A stretch of DNA of 41,515 nucleotides from a virus, in IMG/VR virus record IMGVR_UViG_3300022924_000023, positions 1-41,515 of that record, one strand, 5' to 3'. Of the stretch, positions 33,227 to 39,869 are shown one piece after another. The notes under the pieces are model-generated. The model did not search any database. It saw only the letters and a program-made list of their open reading frames with translations, and had not been told where the DNA came from. Every line of letters begins with the position of its first letter. Position 1 is the stretch's first letter. Position numbers and translations under genes: made by a program.

Positions 33227-33781
33227 CTAGACGTCCAGGCGGGTAAAGCTGGCGCCCAGGGCGATGGCAACCTGCAGGATTGTGGAGGTCTTATCTGATG
33301 GTGACATCATAATATATTTATCAGTGACCGGGGCGAACGGCAGGATAAAGCGTTCTTCATAGACATACTTGCAAAGCATTTCTGCAGCGACGGGCGCTTG
33401 GCCATCTGTTGCATATTTTCTTGCCGTGTTAATGTGAACGTCCAGCAATTCAGCCACAGCCAGCAACCCATCTTTTTCAACGAGGGCGCGGATATTGATG
33501 GCGTCGACCAGGGTGTTGGTGGAACGGGGGCGTTTTTCAGCCTCAATACCCGAATCGGCAGGCACTAAAATTGCTGCTGCTTTTTTTAATACGCTTCCTG
33601 GCTGTATAGCAATACTGCCTTCAGAGGCTGTACTGTTGCTTATTGGTGCGGATAATTCATCCACCAATTCTTGGTTTGTTGGCAGCTTAACAACTGGTGA
33701 AGCTGAATATTGCCCAGCGTTTGGGCGTTCAGGGTCGTATTGGTCTTCTGTTGCGTTGTCTGGGAATAGTGAATTGGTCAT
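33227..33781 (-). CDS. Hypothetical protein with HTH-like segment, 184 aa
   Basis: The first 90 residues are Ser/Pro/Asn-rich and probably flexible. Residues about 105-145 (DGLLAVAELLDVHINTARKYATDGQAPVAAEMLCKYV) look like a helix-turn-helix that would recognise DNA, followed by a beta-like end. It is first in the leftward transcript, with AAAGGA before the ATG. It may regulate the recombination cassette or the divergent promoters; this is inference only. Confidence 0.6.
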   Translation of the reverse strand: MTNSLFPDNATEDQYDPERPNAGQYSASPVVKLPTNQELVDELSAPISNSTASEGSIAIQPGSVLKKAAAILVPADSGIEAEKRPRSTNTLVDAINIRALVEKDGLLAVAELLDVHINTARKYATDGQAPVAAEMLCKYVYEERFILPFAPVTDKYIMMSPSDKTSTILQVAIALGASFTRLDV

Positions 33782-33802
33782 TGTTTTTTCCTTTGTTAGG
33801 GT

Positions 33803-33820
33803 ACCGTTATAATTAACGTC
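33803..33820. promoter_or_regulatory. Operator-like site in the divergent regulatory region
   Basis: ACCGTTATAATTAACGTC contains CGTTA-TAAT-TAACG, a perfect 5-base inverted repeat, and aligns position by position with the sites at 1612 and 35424 (ACCGTTAT left half). It lies at the expected start point of the leftward promoter at 33825-33853, so a bound repressor would block it. Confidence 0.55.
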
Positions 33821-33822
33821 CT

Positions 33823-33850
33823 TTACATTAGAAAATTACGGTGTTAATGT
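33823..33850 (+). promoter_or_regulatory. Possible rightward promoter for the HTH regulator
   Basis: TTACAT (33823-33828), a 16-base spacer and TAATGT (33845-33850) could serve the gene at 33883. It is interleaved with the leftward promoter, so the two would compete. The -35 is only a partial match. Confidence 0.35.
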
Positions 33851-33853
33851 CAA
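33825..33853 (-). promoter_or_regulatory. Strong leftward promoter for the recombination cassette
   Basis: On the minus strand a consensus TTGACA (33853-33848), a 17-base spacer and TAATGT (33830-33825) precede the gene starting at 33781 by about 40 bases. It is the best -35/-10 match I found in the window. Confidence 0.7.
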
Positions 33854-33882
33854 CGTGATTTCTTACATGAAAGGGAAATAAA

Positions 33883-34191
33883 GTGAAAAAAATAGAACCA
33901 TACAATAAGGCGCTTTTTAAAGAGCGTATGCAGGGAAAACCCAAGCCTTTTATTGACAAACTGACAACCAGCCAGCGCCAATGTGTTTGCCGATATAGCA
34001 ATGCGGTAAAGCTTAATGCGGTGATTCGCTGGAAAACCAGGATGGCCAAAGCTTCCATCCGTGGGAAGGAAATGTCTTATGTTCTAAAGGTGCCAGAACA
34101 GCGAATCAGTGAATGGCTGAACCTGAAGCATGAGCCGGCCGAATCGACCTTCGACGCATTCGAGAAGATTTTATATAACAAAGGTGTTTAA
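33883..34191 (+). CDS. HTH regulator-like protein, 102 aa (GTG start)
   Basis: A GTG start follows AAAGGGA by about seven bases. A basic N-terminus is followed by a C-terminal segment with a Cro/CI-like helix-turn-helix: KEMSYVLKVPEQRISEWLN, then EPAESTFDAFEKILYN (about 66-99). It is transcribed divergently from the recombination cassette, the classic place for a phage repressor or antirepressor switch. It is the best candidate to bind the ACCGTTAT sites. It overlaps the next gene by one base. The first 60 residues are unlike known repressors. Confidence 0.65.
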   Translation: MKKIEPYNKALFKERMQGKPKPFIDKLTTSQRQCVCRYSNAVKLNAVIRWKTRMAKASIRGKEMSYVLKVPEQRISEWLNLKHEPAESTFDAFEKILYNKGV

Positions 34192-35045
34192 TGGCCCATT
34201 GGTACGCACGCTATCCGGGCGACTTCGCTAAGAAGACCGCCCACCTGTCCATGTCGGAGGTCGGTGCATACGACTTGCTGATGGATTGGTATTACAGCAA
34301 CGAAAAACCACTGCCGGTGGAGTGGGTGCAAATGCACCGGATTTGCAGGGCGGTTGCACCCGAAGAGCAAGCCTCTGTGCAAGCCGTGGTGCAGCAGTTC
34401 TTTACCCTGGGCGAAGACGGGTGGCATCTAGCCCGTGCTGACACTGAAATCAAGAAACGTAATGAAATCAGTGAGAAGAGAAGACAAGCGCAGAAAATCA
34501 GGGAGGAAAAGCGCCTACTTGCACTTGCAAAACAGGGTGCAAACAAGGGTGCAAATGCACCTGCACTTGCACACACAACCACAACCACAACCATTATTAA
34601 GGTAGATAGTAAACTATCTACCCTTACCAGCGCCCAGGGCGTGGAAGCTGAAATGGACTTCCAGCGGGTTTGGGACGCTTACCCTGGGTATGGTGGCGAT
34701 GGCCAGGTTGGTTACGCATTCAAAGGCGGGAAGCAGGAAGCCCGTAAATCTTTCTTAAAACTTTACACAAACACAAAGGACATCGACCGTGCAGAATTTA
34801 TCAACCGCCTTATCCAAGGCGCAGGAAAATATAAAGCATTCCTCGAACAATCCGGCCAGCGCGGAAAACACTGCGTCACATGGCTTAACCAGCACGGCTG
34901 GGAAGACGATTACACAATCAGTCGCCAAACCGGCAATCAATTATCGCAAGGGACTGGCCGTAGCCAAAGACCAGGCTATAGCGATTCAGTCATTGATGCA
35001 GCAGGCCAAGCCCTGGAACACATACGAAACCGTGAAAGTACCTAG
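34191..35045 (+). CDS. Replication protein with DUF1376 domain, 284 aa
   Basis: Residues 1-80 match DUF1376: HWYARYPGDFAKKTAHLSMS, 'GAYDLLMDWYYSNEKPLP', 'W......ICRAV'. A basic helix (KKRNEISEKRRQAQKIREEK) and a low-complexity linker (Gly-Ala-Asn and six Thr) follow. A C-terminal domain has WDAYPGYGG and 'CVTWLNQHGWEDDY', as in phage replication initiators. Role: origin binding and helicase recruitment, like lambda O. Iteron-like repeats and a perfect palindrome lie in the linker-coding DNA, which supports an origin inside the gene. Confidence 0.8.
   Translation: MAHWYARYPGDFAKKTAHLSMSEVGAYDLLMDWYYSNEKPLPVEWVQMHRICRAVAPEEQASVQAVVQQFFTLGEDGWHLARADTEIKKRNEISEKRRQAQKIREEKRLLALAKQGANKGANAPALAHTTTTTTIIKVDSKLSTLTSAQGVEAEMDFQRVWDAYPGYGGDGQVGYAFKGGKQEARKSFLKLYTNTKDIDRAEFINRLIQGAGKYKAFLEQSGQRGKHCVTWLNQHGWEDDYTISRQTGNQLSQGTGRSQRPGYSDSVIDAAGQALEHIRNREST
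34324..34622. other. Candidate replication origin: GTGCAA iterons and palindrome inside the initiator gene
   Basis: The 15-base unit GGGTGCAAATGCACC occurs exactly at 34324-34338 and again at 34547-34561. A further GGGTGCAAA lies at 34535-34543 (12-base phase), and an inverted GTTGCACCC lies at 34353-34361. After them come ACAACC repeats (about 34574-34592), an AT-rich stretch, and a perfect 10-bp palindrome, GGTAGATAGT / ACTATCTACC around AA, at 34601-34622. The order iterons, AT-rich DNA, hairpin is like lambdoid origins inside gene O. Confidence 0.55.
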
Positions 35046-35403
35046 TGAAGTTGAAGGCTATGGACCACGGGTTGGTACGGTATCAAAACCGAATTACCCG
35101 GAACTGACGCCAGCACAAAGGGCGGAGGTTGAAAACAACCTGCTGCCGTCATCAGCTGAAACGACCATCATGTTGCTTACCAGGATGTCAATGCACAAGC
35201 GTATGACGGTGGACCCAAAGCAGCAACACGCAACATTTATAGATTATGCCGACTTCCTGGGAGGGCTGCCTGAATATGCCATAGCCCTGGCTGTTATTGA
35301 TTACATTGAAAATGAGGAATCAGAGTGGTTCCCAACACTTTCAAAGTTAAAGAAAAAAGCTACCGGTTATGTGGTATCTGGAGTTTATTTTAAAAATAAA
35401 TAA
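34996..35403 (+). CDS. Possible helicase-loader-like protein, 135 aa
   Basis: The folded part (from about residue 30) has 'LPSSAETTIMLLTRMSMHKRMT', 'YADFLGGLPEYAIALAVIDYI' and 'EWFPTLSKLKKKATGYV'. The pattern 'Y...L...P...A..AI...E...FFPT..EL' is common in phage proteins placed after the initiator gene, such as lambda P-like loaders; function here is inferred. The start is uncertain: ATG at 34996 has no clear ribosome binding site, GTG at 35032 is another choice, and the frame is open back to 34789. It overlaps the replication gene. Confidence 0.5.
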   Translation: MQQAKPWNTYETVKVPSEVEGYGPRVGTVSKPNYPELTPAQRAEVENNLLPSSAETTIMLLTRMSMHKRMTVDPKQQHATFIDYADFLGGLPEYAIALAVIDYIENEESEWFPTLSKLKKKATGYVVSGVYFKNK

Positions 35404-35411
35404 AAAAGTGC

Positions 35412-35441
35412 TTGCGAATCGGTACCGTTATCTGTTACGGT
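35412..35441 (+). promoter_or_regulatory. Promoter overlapped by a near-perfect operator
   Basis: TTGCGA (35412-35417) and TACGGT (35436-35441) are spaced by 18 bases. The operator ACCGTTATCTGTTACGGT (35424-35441) has perfect ACCGT/ACGGT arms, which extend to GTACCGT/ACGGTAC at 35422-35443. As at 1602-1629, its right half is the -10 box. It would control the gene run starting at 35483. Confidence 0.6.
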
Positions 35442-35482
35442 ACGTTGTCTTAACGAAAAACGCTTTAACAAAGGAACCAGCC

Positions 35483-35818
35483 ATGTTGGCAAAAACAAAA
35501 CAATTCCTACACCTATATGACTTTAGCCAGGACGGCGATGGTATCGAAACTTTTCAGCTGAACGGTCAACGTGGTGATTATCACTATGTTATTACCGGCC
35601 AGCGTGAAGAGGGCGAACAGCCAACCTTTATCAAAATGATTGTTGCCCGTTCCGGCAAAGCATACACCGACTGGAAAAACATTGTTTTCAAGGTTCCGCG
35701 CTTTGAAGGCCTGATGGACCTGATAGACGACGCAACCGCCGACATCAACACAGATTATACAGAACTTAACCGGGCCGACGAGGACCATAAGGAAAGACAA
35801 GAAAATGCCAGCTTTTGA
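35483..35818 (+). CDS. Hypothetical protein, 111 aa
   Basis: Unrecognised. The start MLAKTKQFLHLY is chosen because AAAGGA lies seven bases upstream; the longer frame passes through the promoter. The first part is beta-like (GDYHYVITGQR), and the last is acidic (DLIDDATADINTDY). It is the first gene behind the regulated promoter at 35412-35441. Confidence 0.65.
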   Translation: MLAKTKQFLHLYDFSQDGDGIETFQLNGQRGDYHYVITGQREEGEQPTFIKMIVARSGKAYTDWKNIVFKVPRFEGLMDLIDDATADINTDYTELNRADEDHKERQENASF

Positions 35819-36191
35819 AAAACCATACGAATTTACGCTCAAGATGCCAGACATGGAACTGACCATCGTTGCCGACCTGGATTTTGATTTTACTGTCCTG
35901 GACGTCGAGGCATCCAACTGCATCGATGGGAATATCCTGCAGCTGTTTACAAAAGTGCGCCGCATGGACCGTTCCGGAAAACCCCGTGAACATGACGGCC
36001 GCCTGGTGAATAGCAAAATCAACCACGACAATGGCACCATACAGATGACTGTGGAATTTTCTGACCTGTACCTGAAGCTTTGGGATGTAGCCATGGCATC
36101 GGCAACCTGGGCAGTAAAGAACCGTTTGATTGTTGTCGACCTGGGCGACGACCAGATACTGGAATACATTATCAGCAACTGCACTTTTTAG
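35805..36191 (+). CDS. Hypothetical protein, 128 aa
   Basis: Unrecognised beta-rich protein with alternating hydrophobic and acidic strands (MELTIVADLDFDFTVLDVEA). It has no signal or membrane segment. It overlaps the previous gene by 14 bases, with GGAAAGAC just before the ATG, so the pair is probably co-translated. Confidence 0.6.
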   Translation: MPAFEKPYEFTLKMPDMELTIVADLDFDFTVLDVEASNCIDGNILQLFTKVRRMDRSGKPREHDGRLVNSKINHDNGTIQMTVEFSDLYLKLWDVAMASATWAVKNRLIVVDLGDDQILEYIISNCTF

Positions 36192-36202
36192 GAGAAACCA
36201 GA

Positions 36203-36430
36203 ATGAGCGTTTTACAATTTCATAATACCCACGTCGACATCATCAACAAAAAAATCAAAACCATGGGGCAGCTGGTTGCTGACCTGGAAGCTGTTGCCGA
36301 CCGTACTATGGGCGATGACCGTTACATCATCAAAAAGGCTGTGCGTGTCATCGTGGAAGGTATGGGCGCGGTTCGTGCCGAAGCTGTACGGCATGAACGC
36401 TTGGCTGAAGCTGTAAAGGCGGTGGCATAA
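36203..36430 (+). CDS. Hypothetical helical protein, 75 aa
   Basis: A small, mainly helical protein (IKTMGQLVADLEAVADR; VRAEAVRHERLAEAVKAV). The start at 36203 is fixed by AGGAG ten bases before it. The stop overlaps the next ATG (TAATG). Function unknown. Confidence 0.6.
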   Translation: MSVLQFHNTHVDIINKKIKTMGQLVADLEAVADRTMGDDRYIIKKAVRVIVEGMGAVRAEAVRHERLAEAVKAVA

Positions 36431-36624
36431 TGGGACTGTTATATACCGAAAAATGGACAAAGGTTCGCTTTATCGACCAGGAAATTGGCAATGATGTTTA
36501 TTGCGTAAAATGGATTGTCGAACAGGAAGAAACCTGGTTGAACCATTTCCTGGGCGCCATCATGCTGCTTGGGATTATCGTCTGCCTGGTGCTGCTCTTT
36601 GTTGGATTCGGGGGGCAATACTGA
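36430..36624 (+). CDS. Small membrane protein, 64 aa
   Basis: A charged N-terminal 39 residues precede one strong membrane segment (about 40-60, FLGAIMLLGIIVCLVLLFVG). Inferred: inner-membrane anchor with the N-terminus in the cytoplasm. Such early phage proteins can act in exclusion or host takeover, but nothing here shows this. It is coupled to both neighbours through overlapping stop/start codons. Confidence 0.6.
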   Translation: MGLLYTEKWTKVRFIDQEIGNDVYCVKWIVEQEETWLNHFLGAIMLLGIIVCLVLLFVGFGGQY

Positions 36625-37067
36625 TGCGTATGGAAAATCCAACCATCAAAATAGGAACCACGTTCAATGCCGATACCGGGGAAATTTTCCAGGAAACGGA
36701 TATGACTGGGCAAATTTATCGAACTGTCATTGCAACCCAGGAGAAACAAATACGCGATGCGCTGATTGCCCTGGGATGGACGCCACCAGGCGGTATGCCG
36801 GTGACCCGGCCGGTCAATGCGTATGCCAAGGGCGTTACCCGTGCTTGTGATAATTGCGGGGCGCCTTACCAGGTGCGCCAGTCTGACCTGGACCGTGGAT
36901 GGGGTAAATGTTGCAGTAAGGCCTGCGCTGCCAGCCATCGTGAAAAGAAAAGCGATACATTGCCGGTGACTTTTCCAAAGCTTGATGCCTGGAAATACCA
37001 GACGCCACCGGATAAAGCATACCTGGGCAATCCCGGTCCGGGTGACGATTACGAAGACGACTTTTAA
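36624..37067 (+). CDS. Zinc-ribbon-like protein, 147 aa
   Basis: The middle contains CDNCGAPYQVRQSDLDRG and then CCSKAC with a nearby H. This is a Cys4-type knuckle of the FCS/'treble clef' kind often found in phage DNA-binding or RNA-polymerase-binding proteins. The start at 36624 overlaps the previous TGA. The tail is Pro/Asp-rich. A regulator or DNA-metabolism accessory is possible. Confidence 0.65.
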   Translation: MRMENPTIKIGTTFNADTGEIFQETDMTGQIYRTVIATQEKQIRDALIALGWTPPGGMPVTRPVNAYAKGVTRACDNCGAPYQVRQSDLDRGWGKCCSKACAASHREKKSDTLPVTFPKLDAWKYQTPPDKAYLGNPGPGDDYEDDF

Positions 37068-37098
37068 ATTTTAACCACAACCAATAAGGAAAATAACA

Positions 37099-37860
37099 AT
37101 GTCCCAAAATATCGGCCATAATAACCCACCGGCAGAAATGCCAACCGAAGAGCAGCTGAAGTCCCGCCTGGAAATCGACCATAAGGATGTCCTGGCCCGT
37201 GCCAAAAAGCTTATCGAGGCATCCGACCGCTGCACTGAACCGGCAAACGACGAAGAAGCTGGTAAAATCACTGACTATATCGGCCAGATTAACAAGGCCA
37301 AAAAAGCCCTGGAAGATGGCCAGAAAAAAGAAAAGGCACCGTTCCTGACCCTGGGTCGTGTTGTCGATGGCCTATTCAAACGTGAAGCTGACAAACTGGA
37401 CGTTGCCAAAGCGAAACCACAAAAATTCCTGAACGCCTGGCTGCAGAAAAAAGATGACGAAGCCAGGGAAGCTGCACGCATCGAGGCCGAGCGCCTGAAA
37501 AAAGAGGCTGACGAACGTGCAGCTGAAGCCGCCAAGCTGGAAGCCGGCGACATGAACAAAGAGGCAGACAAAGCCCTGACCCAGGCCGTCCGGATTGATA
37601 ACACTGCCCAGCGATATAACAACCTGGCCACCGGCCGCACGTCACTGGGTGTTGCCCGTGGTGCTGAAGGTTCCACGGCTGGCCAGCGCAAAGTCTGGGT
37701 TGCTGTTATTGAAGAACCCGCAAAGGTCGATTTAGAGGCCCTGCGCCCTTATTTCACCCTGGAAGCTGTCCAACAAGCTGCCAACGCATTCATGCGTGCT
37801 GGCGGCCGGGAATTGGCTGGCGTGACCATCAAAGAAACTGTTAGCGCGGTGGTGCGATAA
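37099..37860 (+). CDS. Conserved coiled-coil phage protein, 253 aa
   Basis: The N-terminal MSQNIGHNNPP, 'ARAKKLIEASDRCTEPANDEEAGKITDYIGQI', 'KKEKAPFLTLGRVVDG' and a long coiled coil (120-170, EAARIEAERLKKEADERAAE) fit a conserved family seen in early regions of proteobacterial phages, often near RecT-type genes. The C-terminal 60 residues are compact (VWVAVIEEPAKVDLEALRPYF). No enzymatic motif is seen; the function is unknown. Good AAGGAAAA leader. Confidence 0.7.
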   Translation: MSQNIGHNNPPAEMPTEEQLKSRLEIDHKDVLARAKKLIEASDRCTEPANDEEAGKITDYIGQINKAKKALEDGQKKEKAPFLTLGRVVDGLFKREADKLDVAKAKPQKFLNAWLQKKDDEAREAARIEAERLKKEADERAAEAAKLEAGDMNKEADKALTQAVRIDNTAQRYNNLATGRTSLGVARGAEGSTAGQRKVWVAVIEEPAKVDLEALRPYFTLEAVQQAANAFMRAGGRELAGVTIKETVSAVVR

Positions 37861-38153
37861 TGGGAACGATTTGTGTATTTATCGGTGGACCAAAGGCCGG
37901 CACCGTTATGGAAGTTGAGAACAATGCCCAAGTGGTTGAGTTTGCCGCATCACCTAAGCCTTTCCGCGATTTTTTGAATTGCAACGATATTGCCAATCAT
38001 ACAATGGAAATCATCCGGTATCATCGCCAGCTGATTAATGTCGATGAACACGTTGCTACGGTTTTTGCCCATAAAGGCCTGAACAACCTGGACGCATTCA
38101 ATGAATTGCTGCGTGGCTATGTCAAGCTGCACGAAAAAAAGGTGAAGCCATGA
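37860..38153 (+). CDS. Hypothetical protein, 97 aa
   Basis: Unrecognised. A glycine-containing start (GTICVFIGGPKAGTVMEVE) is followed by a helical part. It shares its start with the previous stop (TAATG) and ends overlapping the next start, so it lies in a coupled run. Confidence 0.6.
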   Translation: MGTICVFIGGPKAGTVMEVENNAQVVEFAASPKPFRDFLNCNDIANHTMEIIRYHRQLINVDEHVATVFAHKGLNNLDAFNELLRGYVKLHEKKVKP

Positions 38154-38569
38154 GAGAAAACGAACCGGCATTACTGCCAGAACCAACGCCCAGCAAAGGC
38201 CTGGGCGGGTTACCCCACCATGTTTATATGCAGGCACAACGCGCCGGGTATGGACAATCCAAGGGCATTATCAAAGGGTGGTTCAAAGCTGAAAAGGAAC
38301 GCCTGAAGGCAGAGGCCAAAGCCAAACGCGAAAAACTTCGTGCTGAAGCCAAAAAGCTGAAGGAACAGGAGAAAGCCGAGAAACTGGCAAAAAAGCTGGC
38401 AGCCAAGTCTATTCCGCCCTTATCCAGGAAGCCATCCGCGCCGGATACACCAGGAACAATGAGCCTGGCCGAGCAAAAGAAGCGGCTATCCGATTTGTCT
38501 GCGATAGATACGGCAAACGCCAGGGCAAAGCTGTCGGCCGATGACCGCATGAAAGACTGGAGTAAATAA
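38150..38569 (+). CDS. Lys/Glu-rich protein, 139 aa
   Basis: A charged coiled-coil-like middle (about 45-85, repeats of KAEKERLKAEAKAKREK type) lies between a Pro-rich start containing GLPHHVYMQAQRAGYG and a helical end. No family assigned. It could be a nucleic-acid-associated or assembly protein. Confidence 0.6.
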   Translation: MRENEPALLPEPTPSKGLGGLPHHVYMQAQRAGYGQSKGIIKGWFKAEKERLKAEAKAKREKLRAEAKKLKEQEKAEKLAKKLAAKSIPPLSRKPSAPDTPGTMSLAEQKKRLSDLSAIDTANARAKLSADDRMKDWSK

Positions 38570-38570
38570 C

Positions 38571-38801
38571 ATGGCCACGAAAATTTTACGTGATACCGAC
38601 GGAAAGCCCCTGTTTTATCAGGAACAGATGCGGAAATGTATGCGCGTCGTGACCTTCTGCCAGGCCGCCCTGGAAAAAATCCCGGCCAGGTCACGCACCG
38701 GTGAACAAAAATACGCCCTGGAACAGGCCGTTGCCCTGGATAAAGCCTACCAGAAATACCTGGAAGAAGTGAGGGAAGACGATGCCAAGCGTAAAGTCTG
38801 A
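38571..38801 (+). CDS. Hypothetical protein, 76 aa
   Basis: A small helical, charged protein (QMRKCMRVVTFCQAALEKI; ALDKAYQKYLEEVRE) that follows the preceding stop by one base. Its end overlaps the HNH gene by 20 bases. Function unknown. Confidence 0.55.
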   Translation: MATKILRDTDGKPLFYQEQMRKCMRVVTFCQAALEKIPARSRTGEQKYALEQAVALDKAYQKYLEEVREDDAKRKV

Positions 38802-39114
38802 TTACCGTGTTATCGAATTAACCAAGGGCTGCGTTGCCATCATCAGCGCCCAGGATTACCGCAGGGTAAACCGCCATAAATGGTACACGCACCAATCAGC
38901 CGGCAGCAAACGTGGCCCAGGGTATCCTTATGCCAGAGCCTGTATCAACGGCAAAAAGGTATATCTACACCGGTTTATCATGGATGCCGGGCCGGATGTT
39001 GAAGTCGACCACAAAAATCACCAAACCCTGGATTGCCGGCGCCCGAATTTAGAATGCGTCACGCCATCCGAAAACAAACTGCGAAAACGAGCTAGAAGGA
39101 AAACAAAGATATGA
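38782..39114 (+). CDS. HNH-type endonuclease-like protein, 110 aa
   Basis: The core VYLHRFIMDAG, 'VEVDHKNHQTLDCRRPNLECVTPSEN' has the HNH_3 arrangement: H of LHR, D-H in VDHKN, and N of RPNLE. N-terminal strands (CVAIISAQDYRRVNRHKWYT) also fit this family. Such small genes are often free-standing homing-type nucleases, but no AP2 or NUMOD DNA-binding domain follows. It fits tightly between coupled genes, which suggests it has become part of the operon. Confidence 0.8.
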   Translation: MPSVKSDYRVIELTKGCVAIISAQDYRRVNRHKWYTHQSAGSKRGPGYPYARACINGKKVYLHRFIMDAGPDVEVDHKNHQTLDCRRPNLECVTPSENKLRKRARRKTKI

Positions 39115-39284
39115 CCACGGAAAAATTGCCAACCCTGCATAAAATCATTACCGACGCCATCCGCGAACGGGTTCTGTTGCTTGGTGGCCGTATGAAGGCT
39201 GCTGAAAGCCTGCAGATGAACATTGCCACCCTCAACAAGAAACTGAAAACGACCGACTTTGTTTTTAGCAGAAGGAATACATAA
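39111..39284 (+). CDS. Small HTH-like protein, 57 aa
   Basis: The frame begins with ATGA overlapping the HNH stop and ends in TAA two bases before the next gene. The segment GGRMKAAESLQMNIATLNKKLK looks like a Fis-type helix-turn-helix (A.....I...TL..KL). A ribosome binding site (AGAAGGA) lies 12 bases upstream. It is a possible DNA-binding protein, with the size and motif as the only evidence. Confidence 0.6.
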   Translation: MTTEKLPTLHKIITDAIRERVLLLGGRMKAAESLQMNIATLNKKLKTTDFVFSRRNT

Positions 39285-39286
39285 TT

Positions 39287-39607
39287 ATGAACAGGTTTTC
39301 AATTTATCACGCCTTCTGCAAAGTCATAAAAGAGCATGATTTTGTAATTGGTACATCGCTTTTGACGATGGAAGACAAAGTAACTGGAACCGAATACTGG
39401 ATATGGGGACCACTGACCTTTGGAACATGGTCTGAAAACGTAATCAAACGTCACGAGTTTTACTCATTCCCATTCCCTGTAAACATAATGTGCTGGTGGA
39501 AGGCCCGGCCGTTAATCAAAAAACTTAAATATGACCACAAATATGGCCGCCTGGTCAAAGACTGCAAAACAATCCTGGAAGGAAAAAACAATGCAAAAAG
39601 TGCTTAG
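39287..39607 (+). CDS. Hypothetical AT-rich protein, 106 aa
   Basis: Unrecognised, rich in Trp, Phe and Tyr (EYWIWGPLTFGTWSEN; FYSFPFPVNIMCWW). Its DNA is clearly AT-richer than its neighbours (21 GC of 60 bases counted at 39301), which suggests recent acquisition. It is cytoplasmic or membrane-peripheral, with no clear membrane helix. Confidence 0.55.
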   Translation: MNRFSIYHAFCKVIKEHDFVIGTSLLTMEDKVTGTEYWIWGPLTFGTWSENVIKRHEFYSFPFPVNIMCWWKARPLIKKLKYDHKYGRLVKDCKTILEGKNNAKSA

Positions 39608-39869
39608 TGACATTAAATTCGAGCGTATGCGCCAGATGAACAAAGGATACAAAGCCGACCATGACGACCAATACCAGCACGGGGAATTGCCCAGCGCTGC
39701 AATCTCGTACACCCTTTCAGCCGGCGGTAACGATATGGATGCGGAAGTGTCCTGGCCCTGGCCGATAGAACTGTATGACAAGGCATCAGAAAAGCCGATG
39801 CGCCAGAAACTGGTCATTGCGGCCGCGCTGTTGGTTGCTGAAATCGAACGCCTGGACCGGGTGCAATAG
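39591..39869 (+). CDS. Conserved phage protein of the 'HDD..GEL' type, 92 aa
   Basis: The pattern ERMRQMNKGY, DHDDQYQHGELPSAAISY, a WPWPIE segment and RQKLVIAAALLVAEIERLDR matches a very common small phage protein family in early regions. Its function is not established. The start MQKVLSDIKF at 39591 follows GAAGGAAAA. The last codon region overlaps the GTG start of the methyltransferase gene. Confidence 0.7.
   Translation: MQKVLSDIKFERMRQMNKGYKADHDDQYQHGELPSAAISYTLSAGGNDMDAEVSWPWPIELYDKASEKPMRQKLVIAAALLVAEIERLDRVQ

Noticed and set aside
34324-34361. GGTGCA..TGCACC repeat as a regulator operator
   Set aside because: Its repeats and the palindrome lie inside the initiator gene far from a promoter, so an origin explains them better.
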